Below are positions 19,552 to 29,419 of a stretch of DNA of 64,000 nt, piece after piece. A program made the translations under genes and the position numbers. The first letter of the stretch is position 1. Each line of letters opens with the position of its first letter. Source of the DNA: Chromatiales bacterium (lineage in GTDB: Bacteria; Pseudomonadota; Gammaproteobacteria; Steroidobacterales; GCA-2729495); assembly GCA_002729495.1 (NCBI GenBank), contig PBYE01000009.1:64653-128652 (forward strand). The letters are read 5' to 3'. Below the pieces are notes generated by a model. The model was not told where the DNA came from and made no database searches. It was given only the letters and a program-made list of their open reading frames with translations.

Positions 19552-19826
19552 TGGCGAACTACCATGATTTCATCCGGGGCCGGATTGCGCATGCCCATCT
19601 TTCTGCGCGCCAGGCGTTCTACCCGTGAATGTGTCGACCAGGTGCTCTGTTCAATTTGTAATCGCCCCCAGTCAACTTCAAGCGCATCACGCTGAACGAT
19701 AAGTTGCTGCAAAAGACTGAACTGCTTGCGCGACTCGTGCCGTGCATAGACACAGGCGATGGCCGTAGTGATGACCGCTATGGAGAGAAAAGCGCATATA
19801 CCAATTGCTTTGGACTCCGCGCTCAA
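19548..19826 (-). CDS. ftsL: Cell division protein FtsL
   Basis: FtsL is a small bitopic divisome protein that forms a coiled coil with FtsB and binds FtsQ. The 92-aa frame has a short cytoplasmic tail, one transmembrane helix (about 8-27, ICAFLSIAVITTAIACVYA) and a periplasmic heptad region ending with the conserved VERLARRKMGMRNPAPDEI. No ATG is available before residue 77. The start appears to be TTG 19826, which overlaps the rsmH stop and has GGGGAG eight nt upstream. FtsL diverges strongly in sequence, so the call rests on size, topology, the ARRKMGM motif and position between rsmH and ftsI. Confidence 0.93.
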   Translation of the reverse strand: MSAESKAIGICAFLSIAVITTAIACVYARHESRKQFSLLQQLIVQRDALEVDWGRLQIEQSTWSTHSRVERLARRKMGMRNPAPDEIMVVRQ

Positions 19827-20761
19827 CGCACTCGCTCCCCGGCGCGCAACACTGCGCTTCGTGCTCGTGCATTGCGTTCGATTTCTTCGCTACCTGCCCG
19901 GACGGCGGCGCCAAGCAGATGAATCCTGGGTTGGGCGTCAGGCGGCACAACCGGTAATTTGGCGAGTGCCGGGTCTACACGCGAGTAATCGCGCAGGAAG
20001 CGCTTGATCAGCCGGTCCTCCAGCGAGTGAAAGCTGATAACGCACAACCTTCCGCCAACAGACAGGACATCCAGAACAGCTTCCAGGAATGACTGCAATT
20101 CGCCGAGCTCGTTATTAATGTGTATCCGGATGGCCTGAAAAGTCTTGGTCGCCGGATGTTTACCCTTCCCCCGCCGCGGCAGCACTGTTTCAACAAGTTC
20201 TGCGAGTTGCCGCGTTCGGCCTATTTTTTGCTTCTTTCGTTCGTCGTTGATGGCACGCGCGATACGTCGCGCTGATCGTTCTTCACCGAAACGGCCGATC
20301 ACCCGTGCCATCTCTTGTTCCGTCGCGCTGTTAAGCCACTCCTCCGCGGACTGTGGCGCATCGGTATCCATGCGCATATCGAGCGGGCCGTCCCGCAAAA
20401 AACTGAAGCCACGCCCAGGGTCATCAAGCTGGGGTGAGGACACCCCGAGATCGAGGACGATTCCGTCAACCTCTCCAAGGACTCCTTGAGCCACAGTGAT
20501 CTGTTCAATGTCTCCGAAGCTCCCCCGGACGACCGCTACCCGCTCATCGCGCCGGGCCAGTGTGTCGGCCGCCTCGATCGCGCACGGGTCCCTGTCGATT
20601 ACCAGTAACTTTCCTGCCGGTCCCAGCCGGTCGAGAATTGCCCGGCTGTGCCCACCACGACCGAAGGTCCCATCCACATAGATACCGTCGGTACGCACAT
20701 CCAGCCTGTCCAGAACCTCATCGCGCAGTACCGGAACATGCTGGTCTTCGCTGGCGCTCAT
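19823..20761 (-). CDS. rsmH: 16S rRNA (cytosine-1402-N4)-methyltransferase RsmH
   Basis: RsmH (MraW) methylates N4 of C1402 in 16S rRNA, the position whose ribose is modified by RsmI, also encoded here. The 312-aa enzyme starts at ATG 20761. Characteristic parts: HVPVLRDEVLDRL, the SAM motif YVDGTFGRGGHSRAIL, VDGIVLDLGVSSPQLDDPGRGFSF, GPLDMRMD, the helical insert RIARAINDERKK, and the C-terminal VISFHSLEDRLIKRFLRD. It is the second gene of the cluster, 58 nt after mraZ. Confidence 0.98.
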   Translation of the reverse strand: MSASEDQHVPVLRDEVLDRLDVRTDGIYVDGTFGRGGHSRAILDRLGPAGKLLVIDRDPCAIEAADTLARRDERVAVVRGSFGDIEQITVAQGVLGEVDGIVLDLGVSSPQLDDPGRGFSFLRDGPLDMRMDTDAPQSAEEWLNSATEQEMARVIGRFGEERSARRIARAINDERKKQKIGRTRQLAELVETVLPRRGKGKHPATKTFQAIRIHINNELGELQSFLEAVLDVLSVGGRLCVISFHSLEDRLIKRFLRDYSRVDPALAKLPVVPPDAQPRIHLLGAAVRAGSEEIERNARARSAVLRAGERVR

Positions 20762-20819
20762 CACCCACTCAAAAGCGTCTTGCGCCCTGAAATCCCCTGC
20801 CGGGCCTCAGGCCCGGCGC

Positions 20820-21266
20820 CTACAGCGGCAGTGATTCAAGTTCGGGCGGTAAATCCAACCCGTCACCCCCGCTGCTCTTATCCATCCACTCGGCCCAGCG
20901 GCCTTCGTCCCAAAGTTCAAACTTGTTGCCCTGGCCAATCAGCATGGCCTGCTTGTTCAGTCCGGCGATGTCCCGTAACTCACGCGGGATCAATACCCGG
21001 CCGTGGCTGTCCATATCCAGTTCGGCTGCATGCCCGACGACACGGCGCTGGAACGCACGGATCGCCGGCTTGTTGCCGGAGAGACGCATAAGTCGGCGCT
21101 CCATTTCTTCCCAGTCAGGTAACGGATAAATAAGGAGGCAGGGGTCCCGGTCGATGGTTGCGACGAGACTGCCCAGGGAACGGGCGATAATTCCGTCACG
21201 ATATCGTGTCGGAATCGCCATCCTCCCTTTATTATCAAGGGTGATTTTCGAAGCACCGCGAAACAT
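20820..21266 (-). CDS. mraZ: Transcriptional regulator MraZ
   Basis: MraZ is a double AbrB-like DNA-binding protein that represses its own operon in the studied enteric case. The 148-aa product contains two swapped-hairpin repeats: FRGASKITLDNKGRMAIPTRYRD near the N-terminus and AAELDMDSHGRVLIPRELRD in the second half, each with the DxxGR signature. It is the first gene of the dcw cluster. A consensus promoter and three 10-bp-spaced TGGG-type repeats lie between the promoter and its start codon, the expected operator for autoregulation. No strong SD precedes the ATG, so low translation is likely. Confidence 0.97.
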   Translation of the reverse strand: MFRGASKITLDNKGRMAIPTRYRDGIIARSLGSLVATIDRDPCLLIYPLPDWEEMERRLMRLSGNKPAIRAFQRRVVGHAAELDMDSHGRVLIPRELRDIAGLNKQAMLIGQGNKFELWDEGRWAEWMDKSSGGDGLDLPPELESLPL

Positions 21267-21284
21267 ACTAAACAGGCGTTAATG

Positions 21285-21309
21285 CCCATTTCCTCCCACT
21301 TTTTACCAC
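21285..21309 (-). promoter_or_regulatory. MraZ operator: three TGGG/T repeats spaced 10 bp
   Basis: On the minus strand the mraZ leader holds TGGG (complement of 21285-21288), TGGG (21295-21298) and TGGT (21305-21308), each starting 10 bp apart. A degenerate fourth unit TAGT lies at 21316-21319. Enteric MraZ is known to bind tandem TGGGN repeats separated by 5 nt, which is the same 10-bp period. The site lies about +14 to +38 relative to the predicted start of transcription, well placed for repression. Confidence 0.85.
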
Positions 21310-21328
21310 TTTTTTACTACTTCGCGAC

Positions 21329-21358
21329 ACTATAGGGAGGGACTCGCCCTGGTGTCAA
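21329..21358 (-). promoter_or_regulatory. Consensus sigma-70 promoter of the dcw cluster
   Basis: On the minus strand, a perfect -35 TTGACA (complement of 21353-21358) is followed after 18 bp by -10 TATAGT (complement of 21329-21334). Transcription would start near 21322, giving a leader of about 55 nt before mraZ that includes the MraZ operator. This is the only near-consensus promoter upstream of the 16-gene run. Confidence 0.85.
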
Positions 21359-21530
21359 CCGAAACAGGAAATTAATTCTTTAACGACAGTGACTTAGGGG
21401 TGGTTTGTAAGCTCGGGACAGGGCTTATCCGACAGGTAAATCAGGTATTTATGGACAGTTGTTTCAGCGCATTTGAGATATTTGCGCTAAACACGCGCCC
21501 GCAGTCTTCCGCGGCCGCTTGCGCAGTCGC

Positions 21531-21555
21531 AAAAAAACGCCGGGCGTTGCCCGGC
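21531..21555 (-). terminator. Intrinsic terminator of rnpB
   Basis: The minus strand reads GCCGGGC-AAC-GCCCGGC (21539-21555) followed by G and seven T (21531-21537). It is a textbook rho-independent terminator lying immediately after the RNase P RNA 3' end. Confidence 0.93.
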
Positions 21556-21564
21556 AGCAAAAAA

Positions 21565-21911
21565 TAAGGAGCCGGCCTGTAAGCCGGGTTCTGTCGAGAG
21601 CAATCATTCATCTGGGGCCGCTGTCGCCAGCAGCCTCGAGCAACCTACCCGGAAGCGCCCGCGGGCGGGGCACATGCTTCCCTATTTGGTCTTGCTCCGG
21701 ATGGGGTTTACCGTGCCGCGGCATGTTGCCACCCGCGCGGTGCGCTCTTACCGCACCTTTTCACCCTTACCTCTATAAATAGAGGCGGTATATTTTCTGT
21801 GGCACTTTCCGTGGGCTCACGCCCCCCAGGCGTTACCTGGCATCCTGCCCGCAGGAGCCCGGACTTTCCTCCCGGTGCAAGCACCGCGCGATTGCCCGGC
21901 CGACTCCGCGC
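21565..21911 (-). ncRNA. rnpB: RNase P RNA (class A)
   Basis: This is the catalytic RNA of RNase P, which matures tRNA 5' ends. On the minus strand the near-universal core elements are visible: GAGGAAAGTCCGGGCTCC, GCCAGGTAACGCCTGGG, AAGGGTGAAAAGGTGCGGTA, GGTAAACCCCATCCGGAGCA, AGGTTGCTCGAGGC, and the 3' segment GACAGAACCCGGCTTAC. The terminal helix is formed by GGAGTCGGCC near the 5' end and GGCCGGCTCC at the 3' end. The ends are therefore set to within a few nt. Position between mraZ and rsmI matches the Pseudomonas arrangement as remembered. Confidence 0.97.
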
Positions 21912-21914
21912 GCA

Positions 21915-21943
21915 AAGATAGTGGCTGAGCCTCTCCATGGCAA
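21915..21943 (-). promoter_or_regulatory. Promoter of rnpB
   Basis: On the minus strand -35 TTGCCA (complement of 21938-21943) is followed after 17 bp by -10 TATCTT (complement of 21915-21920). The predicted start, about 21908, coincides with the 5' strand of the RNase P terminal helix. Confidence 0.75.
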
Positions 21944-21968
21944 GCACGATTGGCAATCAACCGCTGTC

Positions 21969-22817
21969 TTACTGCTTGTCGCCGGATTCGCGTAGCTCCA
22001 AAGCCCGCTCGTAGGCCTCGTTGCGCCTTATATCCAGGATCTTGGCGGCCGCTTCGGCCGCCTCGCGTACGCCGAGGTAACCCAGCAGCACCTTAAGCGT
22101 CCGATCCAGTTCAGCAGTTTCGGAAGCCGCGGCCGGGCACCCGGCTATTACTAACGTGTACTCGCCCTTGGCCCCGCCGGGATCTGCTGCAATATGTTCG
22201 GCGACCTGTACCGCCGTACCCCGGTAGACCGTTTCATGCAGTTTCGTCAGTTCCCTGGCCGCGACCATTTGCCTGGAATCACCGAGCACACTCGTGATGT
22301 CATCCAGCGTCGCGTTAATACGATGGACCGATTCGTACAGGATCACCGTCGCCCGGCGATCGGCCAGTTCCTGCAACCGGACCCGGCGTTTTGCGCCCGA
22401 TGACGGCAGGAAGCCCTCAAAACTGAAGCTGTCTGTCGGTAATCCGGCGATGGACAGCGCAGCGATCGCTGCGCTACAGCCAGGCACCGGGCTAACGCAC
22501 AAGCCCTCACCCGCCGCCGCGCGCACCAGCTGGAAACCGGGGTCACTTAAAAGCGGCGTGCCGGCATCGCTGACAAGTGCAACATCGCCGCCTGAGTGCA
22601 TATGTTCAAGAATCTGCGAACTGCGCTCGGCTTCGTTGTGTTCGTGACAGGAGATCATGCGGGTTTTAATGCCCAGGTGTTTCAGCATCCGGCCGGTATG
22701 ACGGGTATCCTCGGCCGCGATCAGGTCGACCTCGGCAAGCACGTTGCGGGCGCGTAGACTAATATCATCGATATTGCCTATGGGCGTAGCGACTATATAA
22801 AGCGTACCGGTGCTCAC
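21969..22817 (-). CDS. rsmI: 16S rRNA (cytidine-1402-2'-O)-methyltransferase RsmI
   Basis: RsmI methylates the ribose of C1402 in 16S rRNA, the same nucleotide as RsmH. The 282-aa tetrapyrrole-methylase-fold protein begins STGTLYIVATPIGNIDDISLRA, with EVDLIAAEDTRHT, SCHEHNE, ALVSDAGTPLLSDPGFQLV and VSPVPGCSAAIAALSIAGLPTDSFSFEGFLP. It reads from GTG 22817. It is divergent from lpoA, the standard arrangement for rsmI in gammaproteobacteria. The gene ends about 57 nt before rnpB, whose promoter overlaps its 3' end. Confidence 0.97.
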   Translation of the reverse strand: MSTGTLYIVATPIGNIDDISLRARNVLAEVDLIAAEDTRHTGRMLKHLGIKTRMISCHEHNEAERSSQILEHMHSGGDVALVSDAGTPLLSDPGFQLVRAAAGEGLCVSPVPGCSAAIAALSIAGLPTDSFSFEGFLPSSGAKRRVRLQELADRRATVILYESVHRINATLDDITSVLGDSRQMVAARELTKLHETVYRGTAVQVAEHIAADPGGAKGEYTLVIAGCPAAASETAELDRTLKVLLGYLGVREAAEAAAKILDIRRNEAYERALELRESGDKQ

Positions 22818-22938
22818 GCGCGGATGGATTCCTTGCTATTGATTGACCGGCATTGCGACCGGTGCGCTCAGTTTCCGTTACTGCACATATAACGACAAGC
22901 CCGTGAACCAGAACGAACCCTATTTCGGACAACGGTTG

Positions 22939-24849
22939 ATGAACAGATCTATTTCTAGCAGTGGCTCGTTCAGCAGGCGCCACGCATTGCTTAGCATTGT
23001 GCTGCTTGTTGCCGTCACGGGCTGTACGCCGTTGCAAACAACGGGCGACATGGATGCGAGCCCAGATACGGCCAGATCCAAGGCCGCGCAGGGCGATCAC
23101 GCAGCGGCTAGTCGCGACTATCTCGACCTGGCGGTCGCGTCCTCCGAAATACAACGTGAACGTTACCTGATTTTTGCAGCGCACGAACTGTACCTTGCGA
23201 ACGATCTCGACAGCGCCCGGCGAATAATGACGGACGTCGGCGCCGAAACAGGCCGGCAGAACCTGGAGATATGGGCTGAAGTAACCGCACTTTTAAAACT
23301 GAGTGAGGGCGATGCGCAAGGCGCATTGAGTGTACTCAACAGGGTCAGTGAAACCAGCGACCGCGATGCCGCTAGGCGCATACTCAGGCTTCGTGCCGAT
23401 GCGCTATTTCGGCTGGGCCGACCGGAAGCGGCCGTCGCAACATTGATCCAGCGGGAAGAGATGCTGAACCGCCAGCGGGAGATTGCCGACAATCACCGAT
23501 TGATCTGGTCCGGTTTGCAGGAAAGTGGTGCAAGTATTTCCCGGGACACGTCCGGGCGCGGCGATGCAGTCCTGGAAGGCTGGCTGGAACTTGGCTACAT
23601 CGGTTACAGCAGACGCGGCTCCCTGACCAACCTGCGTGCCGGGCTCGAGGAATGGCGGCAGCAAAACAGCGGCCACCCGGCTGACGCCGATCTCCTGGAC
23701 GAGATACTCGTAAGCCTGGGTGCATTTTCTAGTTACCCGGAAAGTGTTGCAGTTTTGTTACCACTGTCGGGCAAACAGCAGCGCGAAGGCGAAGCGATCC
23801 GCGACGGCTACCTCGCCGCGCACTTCTCACTCGGTCAGGATGTGGACCGCCCCGTCATCAACTTCTATGACACGGCCCGCAACGGCGCGGCCGCTGCCTA
23901 TCAGCAGGCCATCATCGGGGGGGCTGAATTCGTCGTCGGCCCGCTTCTGAAAAACGAGATAAGCGCTGTCGCAAGCCTGGCCGAAAGCAGCGCCACGACT
24001 ACACTAGCTCTTAACTACGCCGCCGATGAGTTTGACCCGCCGCCAGGCTTCTACCAGTTCGCGCTGGCGCCCGAGGATGAAGCACGGAGGGTGGCAATCC
24101 GGGCCACGAACGAAGGTCTTTTTAATGCGGTCGCCCTGGTTTCGGAGGGCAACTGGGGCGAACGCGTGCTGCTCGCTTTCCAGGAGGAACTCGACAGTCG
24201 CGGTGGCAAATTACTTGCTGCGCGTAAATACCCGGCAGATACGCAGGACTTTTCGACCGCGATCAGGGAAGCGCTGCTATTAAACGAAAGTTACGCGCGT
24301 CGCGAACGTCTCGTTGCAAATATCGGTAAACGGCTTGAATTTAAACCACGCCGGCGGCAGGACGTAGACCTTATATTTGTCGGTGCGAACGCAGCCAAGG
24401 CGAAACTGATTCGCCCGCAATTACGTTTTCACTATGCGGGCGATATTTCCACTTTTGGAACGTCAGCCGTTTATGAGCCGGGGTCCGACAACAATGCAGA
24501 CATCAACGGGATGGTGTTTCCCGTTATCCCGTGGTTACTGGAGCCGAATCAATCTGTAACAGACGCCCAGGCGGTACTTACCCGTTACTGGGGAGCGGGA
24601 ATGCAACGTCGCGCCCGGTTCTACGCGATGGGCTACGATGCCTATCGCCTGACAGCTATTCTCAATGGCAGAACGAATACCGGTCCCCTCGCGATCAATG
24701 GCATGACCGGCAGGATTTACATGGACCGTATCGGACGATTGCACCGGGAGCTGCGCTGGGCGCGCATGGAACGGGGGCGCCCGCGCCCGCTCCCCGACAT
24801 ACTGCAGGGCCTGAGCCAGGATGCCGAAATGGTGATCAGCCGGCAGTAA
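22939..24849 (+). CDS. lpoA: Penicillin-binding protein activator LpoA (outer-membrane lipoprotein)
   Basis: LpoA is an outer-membrane lipoprotein that reaches through the periplasm and stimulates PBP1A. I chose ATG 22939 (MNRSISSSGSFSRRHALL) because it gives a proper lipoprotein signal: basic segment, hydrophobic core and lipobox VTGC with Cys29. The product is 636 aa. The N-terminal half is TPR-like and helical; the C-terminal half is a periplasmic-binding-protein fold starting at VAVLLPLSGKQQREGEAIRDGYLAAH, with GAEFVVGPLLKNE and MGYDAYRL. Neighbours rsmI (divergent) and yraN match the classical lpoA locus. Confidence 0.95.
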   Translation: MNRSISSSGSFSRRHALLSIVLLVAVTGCTPLQTTGDMDASPDTARSKAAQGDHAAASRDYLDLAVASSEIQRERYLIFAAHELYLANDLDSARRIMTDVGAETGRQNLEIWAEVTALLKLSEGDAQGALSVLNRVSETSDRDAARRILRLRADALFRLGRPEAAVATLIQREEMLNRQREIADNHRLIWSGLQESGASISRDTSGRGDAVLEGWLELGYIGYSRRGSLTNLRAGLEEWRQQNSGHPADADLLDEILVSLGAFSSYPESVAVLLPLSGKQQREGEAIRDGYLAAHFSLGQDVDRPVINFYDTARNGAAAAYQQAIIGGAEFVVGPLLKNEISAVASLAESSATTTLALNYAADEFDPPPGFYQFALAPEDEARRVAIRATNEGLFNAVALVSEGNWGERVLLAFQEELDSRGGKLLAARKYPADTQDFSTAIREALLLNESYARRERLVANIGKRLEFKPRRRQDVDLIFVGANAAKAKLIRPQLRFHYAGDISTFGTSAVYEPGSDNNADINGMVFPVIPWLLEPNQSVTDAQAVLTRYWGAGMQRRARFYAMGYDAYRLTAILNGRTNTGPLAINGMTGRIYMDRIGRLHRELRWARMERGRPRPLPDILQGLSQDAEMVISRQ

Positions 24850-24859
24850 GCAGGGCGGC

Positions 24860-25249
24860 GTGAGCGCCGTTCACCTCCGCAATGGTCGGCATGCCGAGAT
24901 AATTGCCCGGCGATGGCTGGTTCGCCACGGCCTGAAACATGTCTGTTCAAATTTTCGTTGCCGCTACGGCGAACTCGACCTCATCATGCGTGACGGGCTC
25001 AGCCTCGTGATAGTCGAAGTGCGCTACCGCAACACCCGCGTTTATGGCGGCGCTATCGGGTCGGTAACGCGGCCCAAATGCCTGCGTATCGGCCGCGCAA
25101 CCGAATACTTTCTCAGGCACCGCCCCGAATTCCGGCGCCTGGCTCTGCGCTTCGACGTACTCGCCCTATCGGGCACGGCCCGTCCACTGAACATTGACTG
25201 GTACCGGCATGCGTTCAATTTTGATGATGGCCTGCCGGGTTGTGACTGA
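24860..25249 (+). CDS. yraN: YraN family (UPF0102) endonuclease-like protein
   Basis: The 129-aa protein has the UPF0102 pattern: an N-terminal helix (GRHAEIIARRWLVRHG), NFRCRYGELDLIMRDG, and the VIVEVRYR strand of a PD-(D/E)xK-like fold. The usual Lys after Glu-Val is Arg here. The end FDVLALSG is also typical. Its cellular function is not established; the fold resembles Holliday-junction resolvase-type nucleases. It starts at GTG 24860, ten nt after lpoA, and precedes the SIS gene, as in other gammaproteobacteria. Confidence 0.92.
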   Translation: MSAVHLRNGRHAEIIARRWLVRHGLKHVCSNFRCRYGELDLIMRDGLSLVIVEVRYRNTRVYGGAIGSVTRPKCLRIGRATEYFLRHRPEFRRLALRFDVLALSGTARPLNIDWYRHAFNFDDGLPGCD

Positions 25250-25885
<636 letters not shown>

Positions 25886-25895
25886 CGGTGCCGGA

Positions 25896-26501
25896 ATGTG
25901 GACAACAGAAACCGAGCCGGTGGAAAACGGCCTGCGGTTTTTACCGGGACGCGATAGCGCGCCAATAAGCAGGGGCGAATTTTTCAGTCTGCTGGCAGAG
26001 CACGCTGAATACCCCACCTGGTATAACAACCTGCTTTCCCGGTCCGGGACCAGTGCTTTTTTCTGGGAATTCCCGCCGCTCACGACAGGCACACTAGACG
26101 CGCCCGTCGAATTCGTCGTATTGCCTGCGCCACAACTTGACAGCATGCGCCCGGACCCGGAGGCATTTCGGGAACATTTCGATACCGTTTCTTCCGGCAG
26201 CATTGCGCAGTTTTCCAACCTGGGCGGCGATGCTTATCTGCTTGCACCATTGCCCCGGAAGGACCCGGCGATTTACACCCACCTCGCAACATTCGTGCGT
26301 GGCGCGGACGAACCGCAGGCACGGGAATTTTGGCGGCGTAGCGGCGTTGCCGTGCTGGAACGGTGTGGCGACAAACCGTTGTGGCTAAGCACTTCCGGGC
26401 TAGGCATCGGTTGGCTGCATATACGGCTTGATTCGCACCCAAAGTATTACCAGCATGGGCCCTACAGGAGATTTCCGGCTTCCGGCATCAGGCAGCGCTG
26501 A
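25896..26501 (+). CDS. DUF6940-like protein of unknown function
   Basis: The 201-aa protein (start ATG 25896) has no signal peptide or membrane helix. Conserved-looking blocks are WYNNLLSRSGTSAFFWEFPP, PVEFVVLPAP, FSNLGGDAYLLAPLP, HLATFVRGADEPQAREFWRRSG, and WLSTSGLGIGWLHIRLDSHPKYYQHGPYR. From memory these match the DUF6940 family, which has no established function. It begins 10 nt after the SIS gene and its stop is one nt from the convergent sspB stop. In the otherwise similar Pseudomonas and enteric order, a BON-domain gene (DolP) stands here, so this gene appears to have replaced it. No base-composition anomaly is obvious by eye. Confidence 0.6.
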   Translation: MWTTETEPVENGLRFLPGRDSAPISRGEFFSLLAEHAEYPTWYNNLLSRSGTSAFFWEFPPLTTGTLDAPVEFVVLPAPQLDSMRPDPEAFREHFDTVSSGSIAQFSNLGGDAYLLAPLPRKDPAIYTHLATFVRGADEPQAREFWRRSGVAVLERCGDKPLWLSTSGLGIGWLHIRLDSHPKYYQHGPYRRFPASGIRQR

Positions 26502-26502
26502 T

Positions 26503-26940
26503 CTATTTAACGACCCGCAGCACAGGCCCCCTGGGTGGTGGCGGGTTGTCATCGTCGTTACTGTCACCGACCTGATCGGCATCGGCGACCGGCTGGGAAG
26601 CCAGGTCCTGGCCGGAACCTGGTTCGTTCTGGAACAACATACCCTGCCCTGATTCCCGGGCGTAAATCCCCTGTACAGCCTCCAGGGGAAAACTAACGGA
26701 ATGTGAAACACCGTCGAAACGCGCATCAAAACTAACCTGATTGTTCTCTATTTCGAGGTTGCGCGTTGCGGCCCAGTCAATATTCAGCACTATGCGGCCG
26801 TCCTTAATTCCTGACTCGGGCACATGGACGCCGGCAACATTTGCATCGACAACTACAAGGGGTGTTTGCCCGTTATCAGTCATCCACTCATGCATTGCAC
26901 GCAGCAGATAGGGGCGGGTTGGAGTCAGTTGATCCGACAC
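26503..26940 (-). CDS. sspB: ClpXP adaptor SspB
   Basis: SspB delivers ssrA-tagged proteins to the ClpXP protease. The 145-aa protein has the folded N-terminal domain (RPYLLRAMHEWMTDNGQTPLVVVDA, GIKDGRIVLNIDWAATRNLEI, FDARFDGVSHSVSFPLEAVQGIYARE), then a flexible acidic and Pro-rich linker, and the C-terminal ClpX-binding peptide LRVVK. That tail is diagnostic. It starts at GTG 26940, ten nt after sspA, so the two form an operon. Confidence 0.96.
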   Translation of the reverse strand: MSDQLTPTRPYLLRAMHEWMTDNGQTPLVVVDANVAGVHVPESGIKDGRIVLNIDWAATRNLEIENNQVSFDARFDGVSHSVSFPLEAVQGIYARESGQGMLFQNEPGSGQDLASQPVADADQVGDSNDDDNPPPPRGPVLRVVK

Positions 26941-26950
26941 GGCATACGCC

Positions 26951-27550
26951 TCAGGGACGCATTTCCTGTTCCAGCTCCGTCAGGCTTTCCTGGAAAGATG
27001 GCCGGCTAAAAACCATATCCATATATTTTTCGATGGCCTTGGAATTGCTATCCAGTTCTATGCCATAGACAGGCAGGCGCCACAGTATTGGCGCAATGCT
27101 GCAGTCGACGAGCGAAAACTCGTCGCTCAGGAAATACTGTTTGATCTCAAATACTTCAGTGCTGGCAATTATGCTTTCGCTAAGTATCTTGCGTGCCCTT
27201 GTCGCCTGCCGCTTATCAACCGCATCCTCAATCTGCTGGGCCTGCGTGTACCAGTCTTTTTCTATTCGGAACAGGGCCAGCCGGAACTGGGCCCGGGTCA
27301 CCGGATCAACCGGCATCAGGGGCGGGTGAGGAAATCGCTCATCAAGATATTCGATGATGACCCTCGAGTCATACAGAATAAGATCACGGTCAACCAGTGT
27401 CGGCACACTGTGATAGGGATTCAGGTCGAGCAGATCTTCCGGCAGATCGACCCCATCCACATCAATAATTTCGATGGCGATACTTTTCTCCGCCATGACG
27501 AGCCGGGCGCGATGACTGTAGAAGCAGGTCGGGTTTGAAAACAGTGTCAT
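26951..27550 (-). CDS. sspA: Stringent starvation protein A (glutathione-transferase fold)
   Basis: SspA is an RNA-polymerase-associated protein with a GST fold, needed for stress and stationary-phase gene expression. The 199-aa protein shows the N-terminal thioredoxin-like domain (LFSNPTCFYSHRARLVMAEK, NPYHSVPTLVDRDLILYDSRVIIEYLDERFPHPPL) and a helical C-terminal domain (FSLVDCSIAPILWRLP). The PHPPLMPVDPVTRA segment is characteristic of SspA. It is co-directional with sspB. Upstream is a TATAAT promoter box, about 100 nt before the start. Confidence 0.96.
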   Translation of the reverse strand: MTLFSNPTCFYSHRARLVMAEKSIAIEIIDVDGVDLPEDLLDLNPYHSVPTLVDRDLILYDSRVIIEYLDERFPHPPLMPVDPVTRAQFRLALFRIEKDWYTQAQQIEDAVDKRQATRARKILSESIIASTEVFEIKQYFLSDEFSLVDCSIAPILWRLPVYGIELDSNSKAIEKYMDMVFSRPSFQESLTELEQEMRP

Positions 27551-27655
27551 TGGTTATTACCTATACCCCGCACTCACAGGCGGCTTTTTGGATTTATTGG
27601 TTTGGTTCTGGAAACATGTCGCCGCGCAGGGGTCAGAGCCTGCCAGAGGCGGCGA

Positions 27656-27661
27656 ATTATA
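27656..27661 (-). promoter_or_regulatory. -10 box of the probable sspA-sspB promoter
   Basis: The minus strand contains a perfect TATAAT (complement of 27656-27661) in the murA-sspA spacer. No clear -35 hexamer stands at 16-18 bp. Transcription would begin near 27650, leaving a leader of about 100 nt. Confidence 0.45.
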
Positions 27662-27714
27662 CACACGCAATATCTCTGTTGCCTACCGAAATTAGGCCTG
27701 GCAAGGGTTTCAGC

Positions 27715-28977
<1,263 letters not shown>

Positions 28978-29211
28978 TTAGTCGCCCTGCTCGTCAGGCG
29001 TCAGTGCTGTAATCGAAAGCGCGTGTATTTCGTCACCCATCGTGTCACCGAGCGTGCGATACACCATCTGGTGCCGCTGCAGCGGACGCTTGCCGGAAAA
29101 ATCGGGACAAATAACCAGGGCATCAAAATGGGTGTTGTCGTCGCTGCTTACTTTGGCGGTGCATCCCGGCATACCTGCGGTAATCAATGCTTCAATCTCG
29201 GCTGGCGTCAT
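28978..29211 (-). CDS. ibaG: BolA-family protein IbaG
   Basis: The 77-aa protein is a BolA fold: an N-terminal helix (TPAEIEALITAGMPG), central strands with DNTHFDALVICPDFSGKRPLQRHQMVY, and the helix-strand end GDEIHALSITALTP. RHQMVY is the BolA signature, with the His that helps bind a 2Fe-2S cluster together with a monothiol glutaredoxin. The ATG at 29211 is preferred over a TTG one codon earlier. It is paired with murA, as usual for the IbaG/YrbA branch. A link between iron-sulfur status and envelope synthesis is only suggested by the neighbourhood. Confidence 0.92.
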   Translation of the reverse strand: MTPAEIEALITAGMPGCTAKVSSDDNTHFDALVICPDFSGKRPLQRHQMVYRTLGDTMGDEIHALSITALTPDEQGD

Positions 29212-29419
29212 CAAAAGGCTCCGGGCAACTAAGCTGCAGACTATCAGGTCCGGTGCTCAACATATTCAGACCACCGGGGAAAGCGGGCGACAATTCTAGC
29301 GAAAAGAATGGCTGACGGGGCACTATTGAAACCTGTGCCAGCCTTACGGAAACACGCTTTACCGGCGGGCATGCCGTATGTGTATGATGCAGCGGGTCAC
29401 ACCAGGGTGGGTTATTTAT

